Assembly: GCA_001632435.1 (NCBI GenBank) | Contig: KV423919.1 | Span: 306,947 to 370,946, forward strand | Length of the DNA: 64,000 nucleotides | Direction of reading: 5' to 3' | DNA from: Calocera cornea HHB12733 | Taxonomy: Eukaryota; Basidiomycota; Dacrymycetes; Dacrymycetales; Dacrymycetaceae | Shown: in pieces, positions 10,551-22,188 of the stretch | Numbering within the stretch: position 1 is the first letter of the stretch | How the letters are laid out: each line of letters begins with the position of its first letter | Notes under the pieces: model-generated | Database searches by the model: none | What the model was told of the DNA's origin: nothing | What the model saw: only the letters and a program-made list of their open reading frames with translations | Position numbers and translations under genes: made by a program

Positions 10551-12772
10551 CTAATGCACAATTGCAGCAACTGGCGATATGCCGGCAAGTAGACCAGGGG
10601 CAGAAGGTGTGGTGCCACATGCACCCAGGGCGAGAGACGTAACAGCAAGTTGTGCTGCCACCGGATTGATCGACACTGGAGGCACTGTGGTGTCCTGCTG
10701 TATGGATGCCGACACGCTGGTAATTGATGTGGGAATTGTAGGGGAGAGTGCGGGATTCGGCACCACGGTCGGAGGGGACGACGGGGATGCTTGAACAGGT
10801 TGCGGGCTGTCTGGTCCATCCATGGAAGAAGATGGGAGAGGCCCGGAACTGCGGCTCCCAGTTCCAAGGATAGGCATAGCGACAGGGACCATACTTGGAA
10901 GATTGTGTGGACGAGGCGGGAAATCCCAGGACCTGGGTACAAGCGCAACCGGGATGAGCCTGACGCTAGTTAGATCGACGACGCCAATTATTTTCAGTGT
11001 GTACGTACCAAGTCGCAGCACAAACGACGCCTTTGCCTTGGTCTTGCCCCGCGATATCATCGAACTCCATATCGACAAACTGGGAGATGTAGCGAATGAA
11101 GGGAAGGATCTCCCGAACGCCTTCGGTGAAGAGGGCCAGGGCAGTGAGGAAATCCATCATTGTACCAGAGACCGATTTGCATTTCTTATGCATGCGATCA
11201 ATACATCGTCAGCGGATATATTGAAGATAGATCGCTCACACTCAGATACATCACAGACTGGTGAGGAAGGACCAGCTCGTAACCCCACCAATCTTGACCT
11301 GATTAGGATTGCACAAGAAAAGCTCTGCGAGAACACTTACAGGTGTAGCACGACAGTGTGTCTGTCGGCGGATACACTCCAGTATGGTCCGGCCATACCA
11401 TCCCGCTACCAGCAAAGCCCAAAGCGAGTAGAGTACGACCAACTTCTTCCACACCGTTGCCAATCTCCTGCGCAGATGGGACCGCACCAGAGAATATTCC
11501 GGGGTCGGAGGCTGGGTGACCGAGGCCGAGATCGGGGGCCGCAATGAGAGAGACGAGATTCATTGAGCCGAGTGCTGACTCCAGCGCAACTGGGGACAAC
11601 ACTGGCAATCTCGCAGTAAGTTTGCTAGCTTCATCTAGGGGAGTGGAACTGGCAGATTTCGGTCGAGTAGTCGTGTGAGGGGTAGACGCCTTGTTGGAGG
11701 TAGATGCAGCAGGTGGTGCGGTGTTCAGTGGATTGACGGCAACCAGCTTGGAGAAGTGCATTGCTTCGGCTTGCTCGTCCGTGACACTAAGGCAGGCGGC
11801 ATGAAGAGGTGGAGCTGGAAGCGAAGGCTTCCCAGCCACGGCTGACAGCTTGTCGTGATCGGGGTGACTGGGCAGGGTCCGAAGATGCGCAATGATTCGT
11901 TTGGCTTCCTCGGGCTTCTCCAGACTTGCTCTCAATTTCTTCATATCGGACTTAGAGAGCTGGCGAGAAGAACTGCCGGCGAGTGCAGAGGCCCCGACGA
12001 TGAATGTGCGAATTCGGACGGCCGCGAAGTAGGCTCGTCGCTCGACCCGGCTGAAGGATGGTCCAACGGTTATCGTTTGCCTCTCGATGGCCCAGTCAAC
12101 AGATAGAAGTCTGACCAAGACGTTGATTGATGACGACCTTTTGGTTCGAAGCGACGGCCTATCCGTAGGTGGAGATCCCGGATCGATGGGAGAATGAGCG
12201 CGCATGGGGCTATGGCCGTCGAGAGCATTAGTAGAGATCGTGCGATCCGGCAGCGGTCGTTTCGAACGTGTATGCGCCCCGCTTTGGCTCTCCTCTCCTT
12301 GCACAGAAGGAACTCCGGTGTAGCTGACAGATCCCGTACGTGACTCGCTGTCAATAACATGTTCATCGGAAGTTTTGGCGGATTGGGTCATCGGTTGCTG
12401 AGGAACAGAGGACTGGGCGGAGGAAACGTCGTGACGCTCACTACTCGTGATCGCCTTCCCGTCGCCCGTGACATCCCTCTGTGATACTTCCACAAGCTTA
12501 TCCGGCCCCTGCGGCAGCAGAGAAGTAGATCCAGACATAGAAGCGGTTCCATCTTGAGCTTTGGTTGCTGATGCACCTGGCTGAGCGACTTCCGGGGTTG
12601 CCAGCGCGTCAAAGGGAGGTATCGTCGCAGCGCTTGGAAGAGACGAGCCAGAAGGGGCGCCTCCATCGTTTGGGGAAGTGGAAAGCCGAGGACTTGCTCC
12701 TCCATCAGTTCCGGATGGAGTTTGCAGTCCCGTAACAGTGAAGGAAAGTCGTTTGGTGAAACGCGCGAGCAT
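10551..12772 (-). CDS. Uncharacterised large protein, Ser/Thr/Pro-rich with conserved-looking C-terminal domain
   Basis: No known family recognised. The likely start is MLARFTKRLSFTVTG at 12772. Upstream sequence ends in a good acceptor (TTCTGCAG near 12816), so a further 5' exon is possible. Exon 1 (11341-12772) is disordered for about 230 residues. An ordered block follows: VLVRLLSVDWAIERQTITVG, SFSRVERRAYFAAVRIRTFI, then a Lys/Leu-rich helix region (DMKKLRASLEKPEEAKRIIA) and a small-residue segment with SGMVWPDHTGVYPPTDTL. Three short introns then give SCYTCQDWWGYELVLPHQSV, MYLSKCKSVSGTMMDFLTAL and EGVREILPFIRYISQFVDME, and a Pro/Ser-rich tail ending SPVAAIVH. The total is about 710 residues. 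Hydrophobic stretches are short, so membrane insertion is doubtful. Confidence 0.7.
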
Positions 12773-13300
12773 GGTACCGGTGACCACGAAGGGAATGGGC
12801 AACGTTAACACAGCGCCTGCAGAACGCAAGTAAAGAGCGGATTATATAGTCAAGTGCGCTTATTAGGGGTGACAGACTTCGATAGCAGTAAGGAGAGTGA
12901 AGGAGTTAGGCTGTGTCAGCCGTACAGTATAAGGGGTGGATATAGGAGAGTGACCGGTAGAACGACAGGGAACATCCAGTTGCTAGGTCCCTGCCTTCTT
13001 CCTCCCCTGAGCACACGGCTTTCACGTGTTTCACGGCGGGAAGCACTCGAGCTTAATTGTATAGGCAGGCCCGTTCTTCTATATGTTTGTTAAGCTCCCA
13101 CTTATTCAACAGTGTATTCATCACATTTAGCCGGATAGTTGGATGCACGATGTAACTGCAAAGTGTCCCAAGTACCTTGAGGCGACGAGCGCGGCACGAT
13201 ACAAATCAGACTTGGACCTGGCAGGCCGTTAGTCTGTGCTCCACCTCGCCATATTCTGACATTCCCCAGCACTATACAAGTTGGGCACACCTCCTCTCTC
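12773..13300. other. Intergenic region
   Basis: About 530 bp: promoter of the uncharacterised gene and 3' flank of the first F-box-like gene. It may hold an extra 5' exon of the former. Nothing else is seen. Confidence 0.4.
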
Positions 13301-14887
13301 TTACCCAGAAGTCCTCATTGCCGTCGTAGACTCGTAATGACTGCAACCCCCAATATTGACGATACACCGGGGCCATAACCTTGCCACGAAATCTACCACT
13401 GCAGCATGATTATGCACGTGTGACCGACTGATTTGTAGCGAAAATTGCTGATATGCTTTCGGTATACCGGTATTGTCGGGTATAATCGAAGTATTCACGT
13501 AAGGCAGGGTCATTTGCTGGAGGTGTCGGCACCAAGAGGCGGCTGCGACGATTGCTTCCAACGTTAGGCCATAGTCTGTGTCCTCGGCATCGCAAGGTAT
13601 CGAGGCGTCGTTCGGATCGCTTTCGACGACGCATGTTATCAGGTGCGGCCACGAGCTGAGAAGGATGGCCATCTCGACGTCGCGTGCTGTCTGTTCTCCA
13701 GTGTAACCCAGAGTGATGTGCAGATGTCGAAGCTCCTTCATGCCAACCAACGGATGAAAAACCTCGGATATTCGGATTGGCGGATGGACATCGCAGAACA
13801 TCGCAGAGTCGCAGGATATCCCGAAGGATCGCAGAGAAGGCGTTTGGTCCAACACTGTCGTGGTCAAGTCGAACAGATCTCCCGCTGGAACAGGTGCTTC
13901 AATCCTGAGCTCCAATCCATCGAGCTCCCTTTGAATCTGGCGCACAGCGAGAGTCGCCTGATCCACGGTGCAGAAGAGACTGAGCACCCGCAGTGCTGGA
14001 AATCCATTGCGAACGGCGGTGAAAACGTCTTCAAGAGGTACGTATCTCCCATCATTTTCTTCTAGACTGAGACATAGGAGTCGAAGCGTTGGGTTCGTCG
14101 CCAGAGCTGCAAAGACCAGGGGGAGTCCAACGAAGGAGAAGGCTCGGATTTCGTGTAATCGCGTCGCAAGGTCTGCAAACGCCAGGACAAGCTCTCTGTC
14201 ATTCTCGAAACTCACGTATCGGGTATCCATGAGGTCCAGGTGTTGAAGGGATGGCAAACGACAAACTTGTAGTAATGCGTGTTTGATGGGGTGTGTCGGG
14301 GCTACCACTGTTGGGAATTCAACATTCCAGTGATTGAGGCGGAGGGATCTGAGAGTAGGAGAAAGAAGATCAGGAACAGATTGCAGGTGTTCTCCGGATG
14401 CACCGAGATGTAGCTCTTCTAGTGAAGGAAAGAGCCAGACATTTGCCCGGCTGGCCGCCAGCACGCGAGCCAGATACTCTTCTTGTCCGTGGTACCACAG
14501 CGTGAGTGTGCGTATGAAGCTCGCATAATAGTCGAATCTCTCAAAGCTGTGTGGCGCGACACGTAGAGTCGCATCCTGGTAGAATGATGAGTATAGTGTC
14601 CAACGATGCACCGTTTAAGTGCGGCTCACCCGGCTGTCGCGTAGTTGATCTTGCACATTGTCGGGAAAAAGATGCAACATTGATACAAGGGGTGATCCGT
14701 TGAAACCCGGGGATTCCCATAGCAGACGTAGGCATAAATCTGTGAATCGTCGGCAGGTACATGCCATACTGACAAGGTCCCACGGATCTTCCACCCCTTG
14801 TAAGATGGCAACACATAGTTCGGTAATTTGGAGCGGTCGAGGGACGTCTTCGCCCGCGTTGACAAGCGTGCGTCTTCCCAACCTCAT
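13301..14887 (-). CDS. F-box/LRR-like protein (copy 1)
   Basis: Two exons, 14630-14887 and 13301-14575, give 510 residues. The start is MRLGRRTLVNAGEDVPRPLQ. The N-terminal block ITELCVAILQGVEDPWDLVS, MACTCRRFTDLCLRLLWESP has the Leu/Cys spacing of an F-box (P-x-ELL..I......L..L..C..F). A long leucine-rich-like region follows, with strand/helix units such as LFPSLEELHLGASGEHLQSV, LSPTLRSLRLNHWNVEF, LPSLQHLDLMDT and LRLLCLSLEENDG. Family knowledge: such proteins are substrate receptors of SCF ubiquitin ligases, and basidiomycetes have large lineage-specific sets. Copy 2 at 15362-16965 is the same orientation and colinear, with the intron at the same place just before [ER]RFDYYA or VRFDYYA. Confidence 0.75.
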
Positions 14888-15361
14888 CGAGCTTGCCAAA
14901 GAGAAGATAAAGGTCGCGAAATAGGGTGGTGGATGGAACGACGGGGAGGGAACAGGCACCGATCGAGGGGCATCTGCCCAACGGTCGCAAGACAAGATAT
15001 GCGAAAACACCTCCTTGGGGTGCCAGGGGTCCGTACGCATGTTTGCTCCCGGTGCATTGTGCAATTTTAAAGCCACTGGACATACTTACGTGGCTGATGG
15101 ACACGCATGGCCCGCCAGGCTGTTGGACAGGGCTAAAAGGCAATGGCGATAAAGGGGCGTATGACGCATTGGCGTGAACTCCTGCCTGTGCGCTCGTACC
15201 TTCTATCCAGAGTAGCTTTGAGCAAGACCTGTCCAACATGCGTTGAAACTATCCAATGCGGTCATGGAAACATGGAGTACTGTAAGCTTCGGTGACGTGA
15301 CTAATAAGGACTGCGCCTGAGACTGCAACCTCTCTGAGTGAGCAGACCCTCGGAAGATGGC
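14888..15361. other. Spacer between F-box-like paralogues
   Basis: About 470 bp, promoter of copy 1 and 3' flank of copy 2. No other feature seen. Confidence 0.4.
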
Positions 15362-16965
15362 CTAAACCCAATCAGCTCCACTACGGGGGAGGCGGGCTGC
15401 TGGGTACTCGGCGCATCCCAGCGTGCTCACATCGGCTCGAGGGCGGAGGGACGTGAGGAAAGCTGCGACGTCCGCGAGGTTGTGTACGTGCGATTGAGAG
15501 AGGCGCAGCGAGAATGGCTCATTTCGGACGATAACGTCATCTCTATCCGGGATTTCCGCACAGCTGAGGAACGGTAAAGAGAGCTCGTTCAGTCGCGAGC
15601 AGTAGAAAAGAGCTGAAATGATGGAGTTGAGCGTCAGGCCGTACTCGGTTGGCGTGTCCTCTTCGAGAGTGTCGTGCCCATCCGCATCGGTTTCAAGAAT
15701 GCAGCTGACCAAGTTGGGCCACGCTTTAAAGAAGGTTTTCAACTCGTCATCGGAGAACGATTGATCTCCTTCGAATGGAATGGTGATTTGTAAGCGTTGT
15801 AAGTTGTCGCAAGCCAACAGGGGTTGGAGTGCCTCGAACATGCGTATGCGGGGTTCAGCTTCGCACTCGAGAGGGCTACTTGAGGTGATCCGAAGGCATC
15901 GAAGTTGAGGTGTTTCGATGAAAATGCGTGTGATAAGGTCGTGGAGATGACCTGCTTCAACGCTGCCGTGAATCTCTGTCGACAATTCTTCGAAACTCCG
16001 CCTCGATTCCGTAAGCACGCGAACTGCTTCGGGTAGCGTGCAGATAAGCGATAGCGACCGCAGTTGGTAGAACGCATCGCGCAGACCCACGATCACTTCT
16101 GAGAGGCTGATATTGCGATCATGAGGTTGAGTCAAGTCGATCAAGATGCGTCGGAGGTGATGGTTGTGTGACAGAACCGCGAATACTGGTTGGAGCAGGA
16201 CAAATGACCGGGATTCAAGGTCTTCAATCTGTGCAGCCAGGATCTGGAACCCTTCCACGAGCGCGGGGTCATCTTCGAAGGCAGTGTATATTGCATCCAT
16301 CAGGTCAAGCTCCGTAAGTGTGGGGGTCATGCACAATGCGAGGAATGCGTCTTTCACTGCTTGCATTCCAGGTGCATCGGTGGGCGGAGGGAGGCTCCAG
16401 TAGTTGAGTCTGACAGTCTTGAGGATAGGACTGAAGTAGGCCCTGGCGGTTCTCATCTGCTGTCCTGATGCTGCCATATGAAGCTCGGTAAGAGCAGGAA
16501 ACAACGGTATTCCAGGACGACTTCGTGAGAGTATGGTGGCAATGTAGTTTTCTTCTTCGTCATTCCACAACGTAATGGATCGAACAAATTTTGCATAATA
16601 GTCGAAACGGACGAAGTCGTCCACAGATACATGGAGGTCGGGATTCTTAGCAATACCTGTGGTCAGCCCGTCTTGTAGGGGAACATAGATGGAGCTGGAT
16701 TCACCTCTCGGCTCTGCAGGTGTACTCTGACTTGCTCCGGAAAGGTCAACACCATGGTTACAAGAGGCGACAGGCGGAAGGATGGTGTCTCCCATAGCTT
16801 GCGCATACAGCTGTCCAAAAGGATTTTAGCTGTACATCCTAGGTTGATGAGATCCTGTCGACGATCGAGGTGCGTGACAATTTCCTCCTGGAGCTCGGAG
16901 ATCTCGAACAGTCGTGGAGCGTAACGGACCGTTCTCAGGCGTCGACCGGACTGGGATTGGGACAT
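15362..16965 (-). CDS. F-box/LRR-like protein (copy 2)
   Basis: Exons 16705-16965 and 15362-16645, 514 residues. It starts MSQSQSGRRLRTVRYAPRLF. The F-box-like block is EISELQEEIVTHLDRRQDLI, NLGCTAKILLDSCMRKLWET. After the intron comes NPDLHVSVDDFVRFDYYAKF and VRSITLWNDEEENYIATIL, matching copy 1 (FERFDYYASFIRTLTLWYHG). LRR-like units run through LFPALTELHMAASGQQM, FSPILKTVRLNYWSLPPP, TPTLTELDLMDAIYTAFED and LRRILIDLTQPHDRNISLSE. The acceptor was chosen at TTGCTAAG because the earlier CAG breaks the frame. Substrate unknown. The divergence between the copies shows the duplication is not recent. Confidence 0.75.
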
Positions 16966-17332
16966 GGTTGACAGTCATGAACAGAGAGGATGGGTGAGCA
17001 CAAACAAGTTGCATTCGTGCCCAGCGGTTAAGCGAATTCCCTCATGACGACTCCCAGATGACCGCCACAGATTGTAGGCGGAATACTGGTTCATTCGGGC
17101 GCCCTGACCGCTCCGTTCCGTCATCGCTTGTCACGTGCGGCTCGGGTGCATTTCTGGGACGGGTGCGACTCAGGCAGGGGAGCTCGTGTAAGCCGACTTC
17201 CGAGGCGCTGCCTGGCAATCGACTCCCCCACCCTGTCCTCATCGTCGTCGCCGACTAGTGCACGCGTGTCATATCTGCCCATCATCTGTGCGTTCCCCCG
17301 GCCCTCGCGTCGCTTATCGCGGTCCCTTCGAA
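16966..17332. promoter_or_regulatory. Divergent promoter, F-box copy 2 / MAPKK
   Basis: A 367-bp region serves genes leaving in both directions. It is CT-rich toward the MAPKK start. No specific site is assigned. Confidence 0.45.
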
Positions 17333-19230
17333 ATGACGGACGCCGTCGTCGAACCCGTCCCGGTTGAGGAAGTCATCCCACGGCCAGCCAGCGAGCCCGA
17401 CCCATCCAGTATCGCTTCTACCTCCGGTACAACGAATGGAGATGGCGTCGCTCCTGCCGGAGGAGAGCAATCTCTAGCTCACACAGCTCGCCAATCGCCA
17501 TCAATCTCACAAACTGCATCTGCTCCGGCAGTGCCTCGTTCCAAAGCTGCCCGAGGCGGAGTCGGCTCATTGAGAGGGGGGGCACGACCGGCAGCGACGA
17601 GGATCCCTCCTAGTCTGCAAGCCAAGATGGCAGCAGTATGTTGAAAGGCGCCAAGTGAACGAATATTGACTTACCTTATCATTGATATAGATGGCAGCAA
17701 AGTCTGCACAGACAGCTGGAACGGCCGGTATTAACGAAGCCACTCTCGACTTAATGCGCACGAGCATCTCTGGCCCCTCATCCTCGCCTGCTCTTCCGGG
17801 AGCCATGGGTGGCGGACGCAGAATGAAGCCTGGTCTCAAGCTGAGTGATATCGGCGCGGGTATCAGTGGGGCAGGTCTCGGTGCCGGTCGACCAACCGCC
17901 GCTCAAGCTGGGGAGCCGTCGCCATCAAGGAGACCTCCACCGAGTGGTACACCTTTTGCGAATTTCAAGAAGATTGTGTATGTTACTCTCCGAGAGAGCG
18001 TGTACAAATGACTTATAACCTGCGCAGAGATCCTTCTGGTCGTCTCAACTTCCGAGGAAAGGCTGTCCTTCATTCAAAGGGCGTGGACTTCAGTACCGGG
18101 ACAAGCTTTCGAATTAATATGACGGAGTTGGAGCTCATGGAGGAGCTGGGGAGAGGAAACTATGGTACGGTGAAGAAGGTGCTACACAGGCCGACCAATA
18201 CTATTATGGCCATGAAGGTGAGCAGGAGGCATATGTGCAGGTGTATTTCGCTGACCATGGCGACCAGGAAATACGGCTGGAGTTGGAGGAATCAAAGCTG
18301 AATGCCATCATCATGGAACTCGACATTCTGCACCGCGCTGTTGCCCCGGAGATTGTAGAGTTCTACGGCGCGTTCTTCATAGAATCCTGTGTGTACTACT
18401 GCATGGAGTACATGGACGCCGGCTCGCTCGACCGCTTATGTGGAGCGGGAGTGCCCGACCATGTCCTTGCTCGTATCACGCATGCAATGGTCCGCGGTTT
18501 GCACTTTTTGAAGGATGATTTGCAGATCATACATCGAGGTGCGTTTCGTGACATGAGAAGACGAGCGTGGCTCACAGAGCCGCGACATCAGATGTGAAGC
18601 CCACCAACGTCCTGGTCAATCGGAAGGGCGAGGTTAAGCTATGCGATTTTGGTGTTTCTGGACAACTGGAGAAGTCTTTGGCCAAAACCAATATCGGTTG
18701 TCAATCGTACATGGCTGTACGTGCATTCTGTTAGCTTATATGGATGCGGTGCTGACAATCGCCTCTAGCCGGAGCGGATTCAGGGCGAGTCTCAGAACAA
18801 CCTGGGAACCTACACAGTTGCTTCCGACGTCTGGTCCCTGGGCCTTTCCATGATAGAGATGGCATTGGGCCAATACCCTTACCCACCGGAGACGTATGCA
18901 AACGTATTTGCCCAACTGACAGCTATCGTACATGGACCACCTCCTGAACTACCTGCTGGATATTCTGAAGAGGCCGAAGCCTTTGTGGCCATGTGTCTGC
19001 GGAAGGACCCCGCCCAACGGCCGACGTATGCGGAGCTGCTGGTGTGCATACATGTACAAGCTTTTGAATCTCGCTGATAAGCTTCGCAGGAGCAACCCTT
19101 CCTGGTCAATGACAAGACCCGCGAGGTAGACATGGTTGGCTGGGTCGCTAAAGCCATCGATCACAGAGACGTCCACCGCACCGTATCATCCTCACGGCTG
19201 GACCAACCGGGGTCCGTGCCCCAGGAATAG
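17333..19230 (+). CDS. PBS2: MAP kinase kinase, Pbs2 type (osmotic stress / Hog1 pathway)
   Basis: Dual-specificity kinase that activates the Hog1-type MAPK. Exon 1 is 17333-17635, followed by seven more exons. A low-complexity N-terminus (first about 200 residues, Pro/Ser/Ala-rich) carries [15 protein letters not shown]. The kinase domain has the glycine loop [13 protein letters not shown], the invariant Lys in [12 protein letters not shown], the catalytic loop [14 protein letters not shown] (split by an intron), DFG in [14 protein letters not shown] and the activation segment [20 protein letters not shown]. The phosphoacceptor Ser and Thr of the S-x-A-K-T motif are present. [20 protein letters not shown] and [17 protein letters not shown] complete the lobe. 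The activation loop and the long N-terminus match Pbs2 better than Ste7- or Mkk1-type kinases. Confidence 0.93.
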
Positions 19231-19734
19231 GTGCGGCTGACACTAGTCTAGCTTAACTTGTTGTACCACATTACCATGCAAATGAGATTATCTTCAGACA
19301 TGTCAAGTTCAGGGTTCATGGATTCAGCGCTCAGCGATTCACAGTTACAAGACCCGGAAAAGAAGTGCATCGCCTTACCTTCCTAGAGGTATAGGTCTGA
19401 ACAGGAGAGCTTTGTTGTGGTACGGCTTCACTAGGATGGTCTTTTGAATCAACCTGAATTTGGGGCATAAGGGAGACACGAGACAAGAGAAAGAGCACGA
19501 TACACAGCACAGACAACCCAGTCGGAATCAGTAAGGAAGGAAATGGAGAATGGTACGAAAACACATTGGAAGCCTCGAGGCGATACTAAAGAAAGCGCAT
19601 ATCCCCTTCTCTCCAGCAGCGCGGATAACTGTCCAGGGAGGCCCTGCATATCGTGTATGGGCGATTTGGGACACCGCTTGGCATTCAATCGATGGAGGGC
19701 TTGATGTTACAAGAGCATAGTGGCGTGACAGATC
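19231..19734. terminator. Convergent 3' region, MAPKK / C2H2 gene 1
   Basis: About 500 bp between two converging stops. No open frame of interest. Poly(A) sites for both genes are expected here. Confidence 0.35.
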
Positions 19735-20534
19735 CTAATACTCCCTCATTGTATTCACGTGTGGAAAGGGGGTAGATAGTTTGATTGGCTCCATAGTCCC
19801 GTCTGCCGTTGCGACCAGGATGGCAGAAGCCGAATCGAGCGCAGACGCGGCAAGGATGTGCAGTCCCTGCGTATTAGCCGACTCTATGACGGGCGAGATG
19901 CTGCTAGCAGGCAGCGAGAATGTCGTTGTCGGCGAGCTGCTGTTCTTGCGCGGCTCAATCGTGAGACGACTGGAAGCAGTGGCTCCGGACAAGAGAGCCT
20001 GCTTCGCAACCATCTCCGCGAACGCCATGTTGAGGTATTCAGGTCCGCGATTGCGTTCTGACCTGGGGAGGTGAATCTTGTAACTGCGCGAAATAGTTAG
20101 ACGGTGAATCGTTCACGAACGGATGCAGGACGCACTGCTGAAGGAGGTTGTCCTGGCGATTGCATTGTTTGTGACAATCGGGGTAGGGACAGGTGAATTG
20201 CTTTTCTCCGGAATGGACGCGTCCGTGCTACACGGGGCTAGTCAGCAGATGTAGATAGACACGGCAGATACGGAGGACTGACCCGCTGCAAGTGGCCGCT
20301 CGAGGTGAAGACCTTTGGGCATGAGCTGCATCTGTACGTCTTGGTGATCCGCACTATCGAGTGAGACGGACCCGCGATTGCTCGGGGATCGACGATAGGC
20401 GGCGGCGAATTGAGGTCCGGATTGAGGATGGATACCCTCCGACCAGACGCAGTTCGAACGGAGAACGGCTCTTTGGTCTCTTCTTGAGCGGGCTGGGCAT
20501 GGTATGGTTCGGAGCGGAAGGAAGGTTGCGACAT
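19735..20534 (-). CDS. Two-finger C2H2 protein, family member 1
   Basis: A 230-residue putative transcription factor. Exons 20283-20534, 20136-20227 and 19735-20083. The start is MSQPSFRSEPYH. The N-terminal family motif is PFSVRTASGRRVSILNPDL (residues 23-41). Finger 1 (C69, C72, H85, H89) is YRCSSCPKVFTSSGHLQRHG; finger 2 (C97, C102, H115, H119) is TCPYPDCHKQCNRQDNLLQH. The last intron splits the first His codon of finger 2 in phase 2, as in all four relatives here. A helix EYLNMAFAEMVAKQALLSG follows, then a Ser/Thr-rich tail. The finger 2 core N-R-x-D-N-L resembles Msn2/Rsf2-type fingers. An upstream donor-like site (ACCT/GTAAGTATCC, near 20770) hints at a 5' UTR intron. DNA target unknown. 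Confidence 0.85.
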
Positions 20535-21317
20535 GATAGGACGCCCTTGGTACACCGTGGAGCAGGGTGGTGGTCGAGGGGGTTGAACGCTGGCCCTGGA
20601 TATCCTGGGGCCTCCTTAAAGCGAATTCAGGGCTGCACGAGGGCAATCGGAAAGTCCTGGGGTTAAAAGGTCGATATGCGGCTGGCAAGGGAAGGGCGAA
20701 TGCAGTGCGGCCGGGCTCCAGGGGAGAACCGGGGAAGGGGAAGAGCAAGGGTAAGGGCGAGGATACTTACAGGTGATGATCAGGCGGGAGGGAAGCAATA
20801 ATACGAAGCGGGGGCTTAGGGGACACCGCCGAGTCCTGCCAGGCGGCCACACCGCTCATGACGCGGCATTCAAAGCGCCTCGTCAGTTCCCCGTCAAGTG
20901 ACGTCCGCGCCTACGGTTGACTTCACAATTTACCCTGTTAGTGCGCTCGACTGACAGATATGCTCCATTGCCAATAATGTGAGCTGTTGAAACACCCCGC
21001 GATAGTGAGCTTCCCATAGCGCGAGGATTCTGTCCGCATTGATCGACCCTATTCAGGCGAATGTCACCCCTAGGACCGGGCATGTGGTGCAGCCAGGACC
21101 CCAAAAACGTAAGGGCGTGCATCATTTGGGGCGTAACACGATGATGACACGGGAACGCACTAAGCGATGCCTCCCTCCTGTCTGTACACTAATATTACAG
21201 GGGCCGTCGACAATCATCCCTGACTATTTCAGGGTGACATGCACGGACTCCTCATGCTACGAAGCCACCAGCACAAATTCCGTCGATCGCTCGCACCCAC
21301 AACGGTCAAACCGGGCT
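20535..21317. other. Intergenic region with G/A-rich tract
   Basis: About 780 bp. It holds the C2H2 gene 1 promoter with a GGGGAAGGGGAAGAGC-type purine tract near 20735-20760 and a good minus-strand donor at about 20770, consistent with an untranslated leader intron. The ABC gene's 3' end follows. No coding frame. Confidence 0.4.
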
Positions 21318-22188
21318 CTATGCCGATATCAAATGCACACCTTCCGTCCCGGCTCCCTTCTCCAAGGTAAGCGTCCTGGTCCCCACGCGCTCGGCTTGCT
21401 CATCCGAGTGTGTGATCCACACGAGAGCTTCGATGGACGAATCTGGCGAATGGCACAACTCCACTAAGCTTCTCTCCACGCGCTCTGAAGTTGGTTCATC
21501 AAGGGCGGAGGTGGGCTCTGGCAGGAGGGTAAGCGGACATTCTGAAGGAAGACGCTGGCCATTCTCACCATCCAATAGCAGCACAACCGCACCAGGGAGG
21601 GAGACGGCTATCGCCATCGACAGCCGTTGTGACTCTCCACCACTCAACTCTGTCCAGTCCTTGTTCCACAGACCTTCTGTGATGTCCCAGTGGCTGCTTA
21701 GCTTGACCGCATTCTCGACCGCGTCGGCTTCGCTCGTCTCATATGCTTGGCGCGCCTTGAAGTTATGCACCGTCTTGAGAAATGACATCGGTGTGCCTGG
21801 CAGCATAGATGGTCTCTGTGGGACGTAGGATACCTTCGTACGGTATAATGGGACTCCGTATTGCATGGCAGTCCTGCGTGTCCTGGTCAGCTTGCGCATA
21901 GTGCCGCTGGTACAAACAATGCAACCCACTTGCCTAGCAATTCGATCTTCCCCTTATAGACATTAAGATGGGAGAGACATTTTAACAGCGTTGTCTTCCT
22001 ATCCAACACCGTCAGCTGAAGGCTCGAAGCAGCTGCAAGCAGACCAGCACAGACCCACAGCCGCTGGGTCCGCGGATGATCACAATGTCACCCTTGTTCA
22101 CTTCGAAGCTGATATCGTGGAAGAGTGGACGCTTCTCCTCGGGAATGGTGTATGTCAGGCCTCGGACCGTCAGAATCGCCTCTGGCAT
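21318..22188 (-). CDS. FetA/STAR1-type ABC transporter ATP-binding subunit
   Basis: Free-standing 235-residue nucleotide-binding protein without a membrane domain. Exons 22055-22188, 21930-21998, 21569-21873 and 21318-21517 join in phase. The start is MPEAILTVRGLTYTIPEEKR; an in-frame ATG 33 bp upstream is an alternative. Walker A is GPSGCGKTTLLKCLSHL (restored only by splicing); the Q-loop is VSYVPQRPSMLPGTPMSF, the signature WTELSGGESQRLSMAIAVSL, Walker B VVLLLDEPTSALDE (again across an intron) and the switch His WITHSDEQAERVG. The Q-loop context and small size fit bacterial FetA/YbbL and plant STAR1, whose partner is a UPF0014 permease (FetB/STAR2) linked to metal export or aluminium tolerance. 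No such permease is in the window. Confidence 0.85.

Noticed and set aside
12773..12829. Start of the uncharacterised gene at 12829 (RSAGAVLTLPIPFVV leader)
   Set aside because: The frame has no ATG there and follows a good acceptor, so this stretch is either the beginning of a second exon or untranslated; the first true ATG is at 12772.
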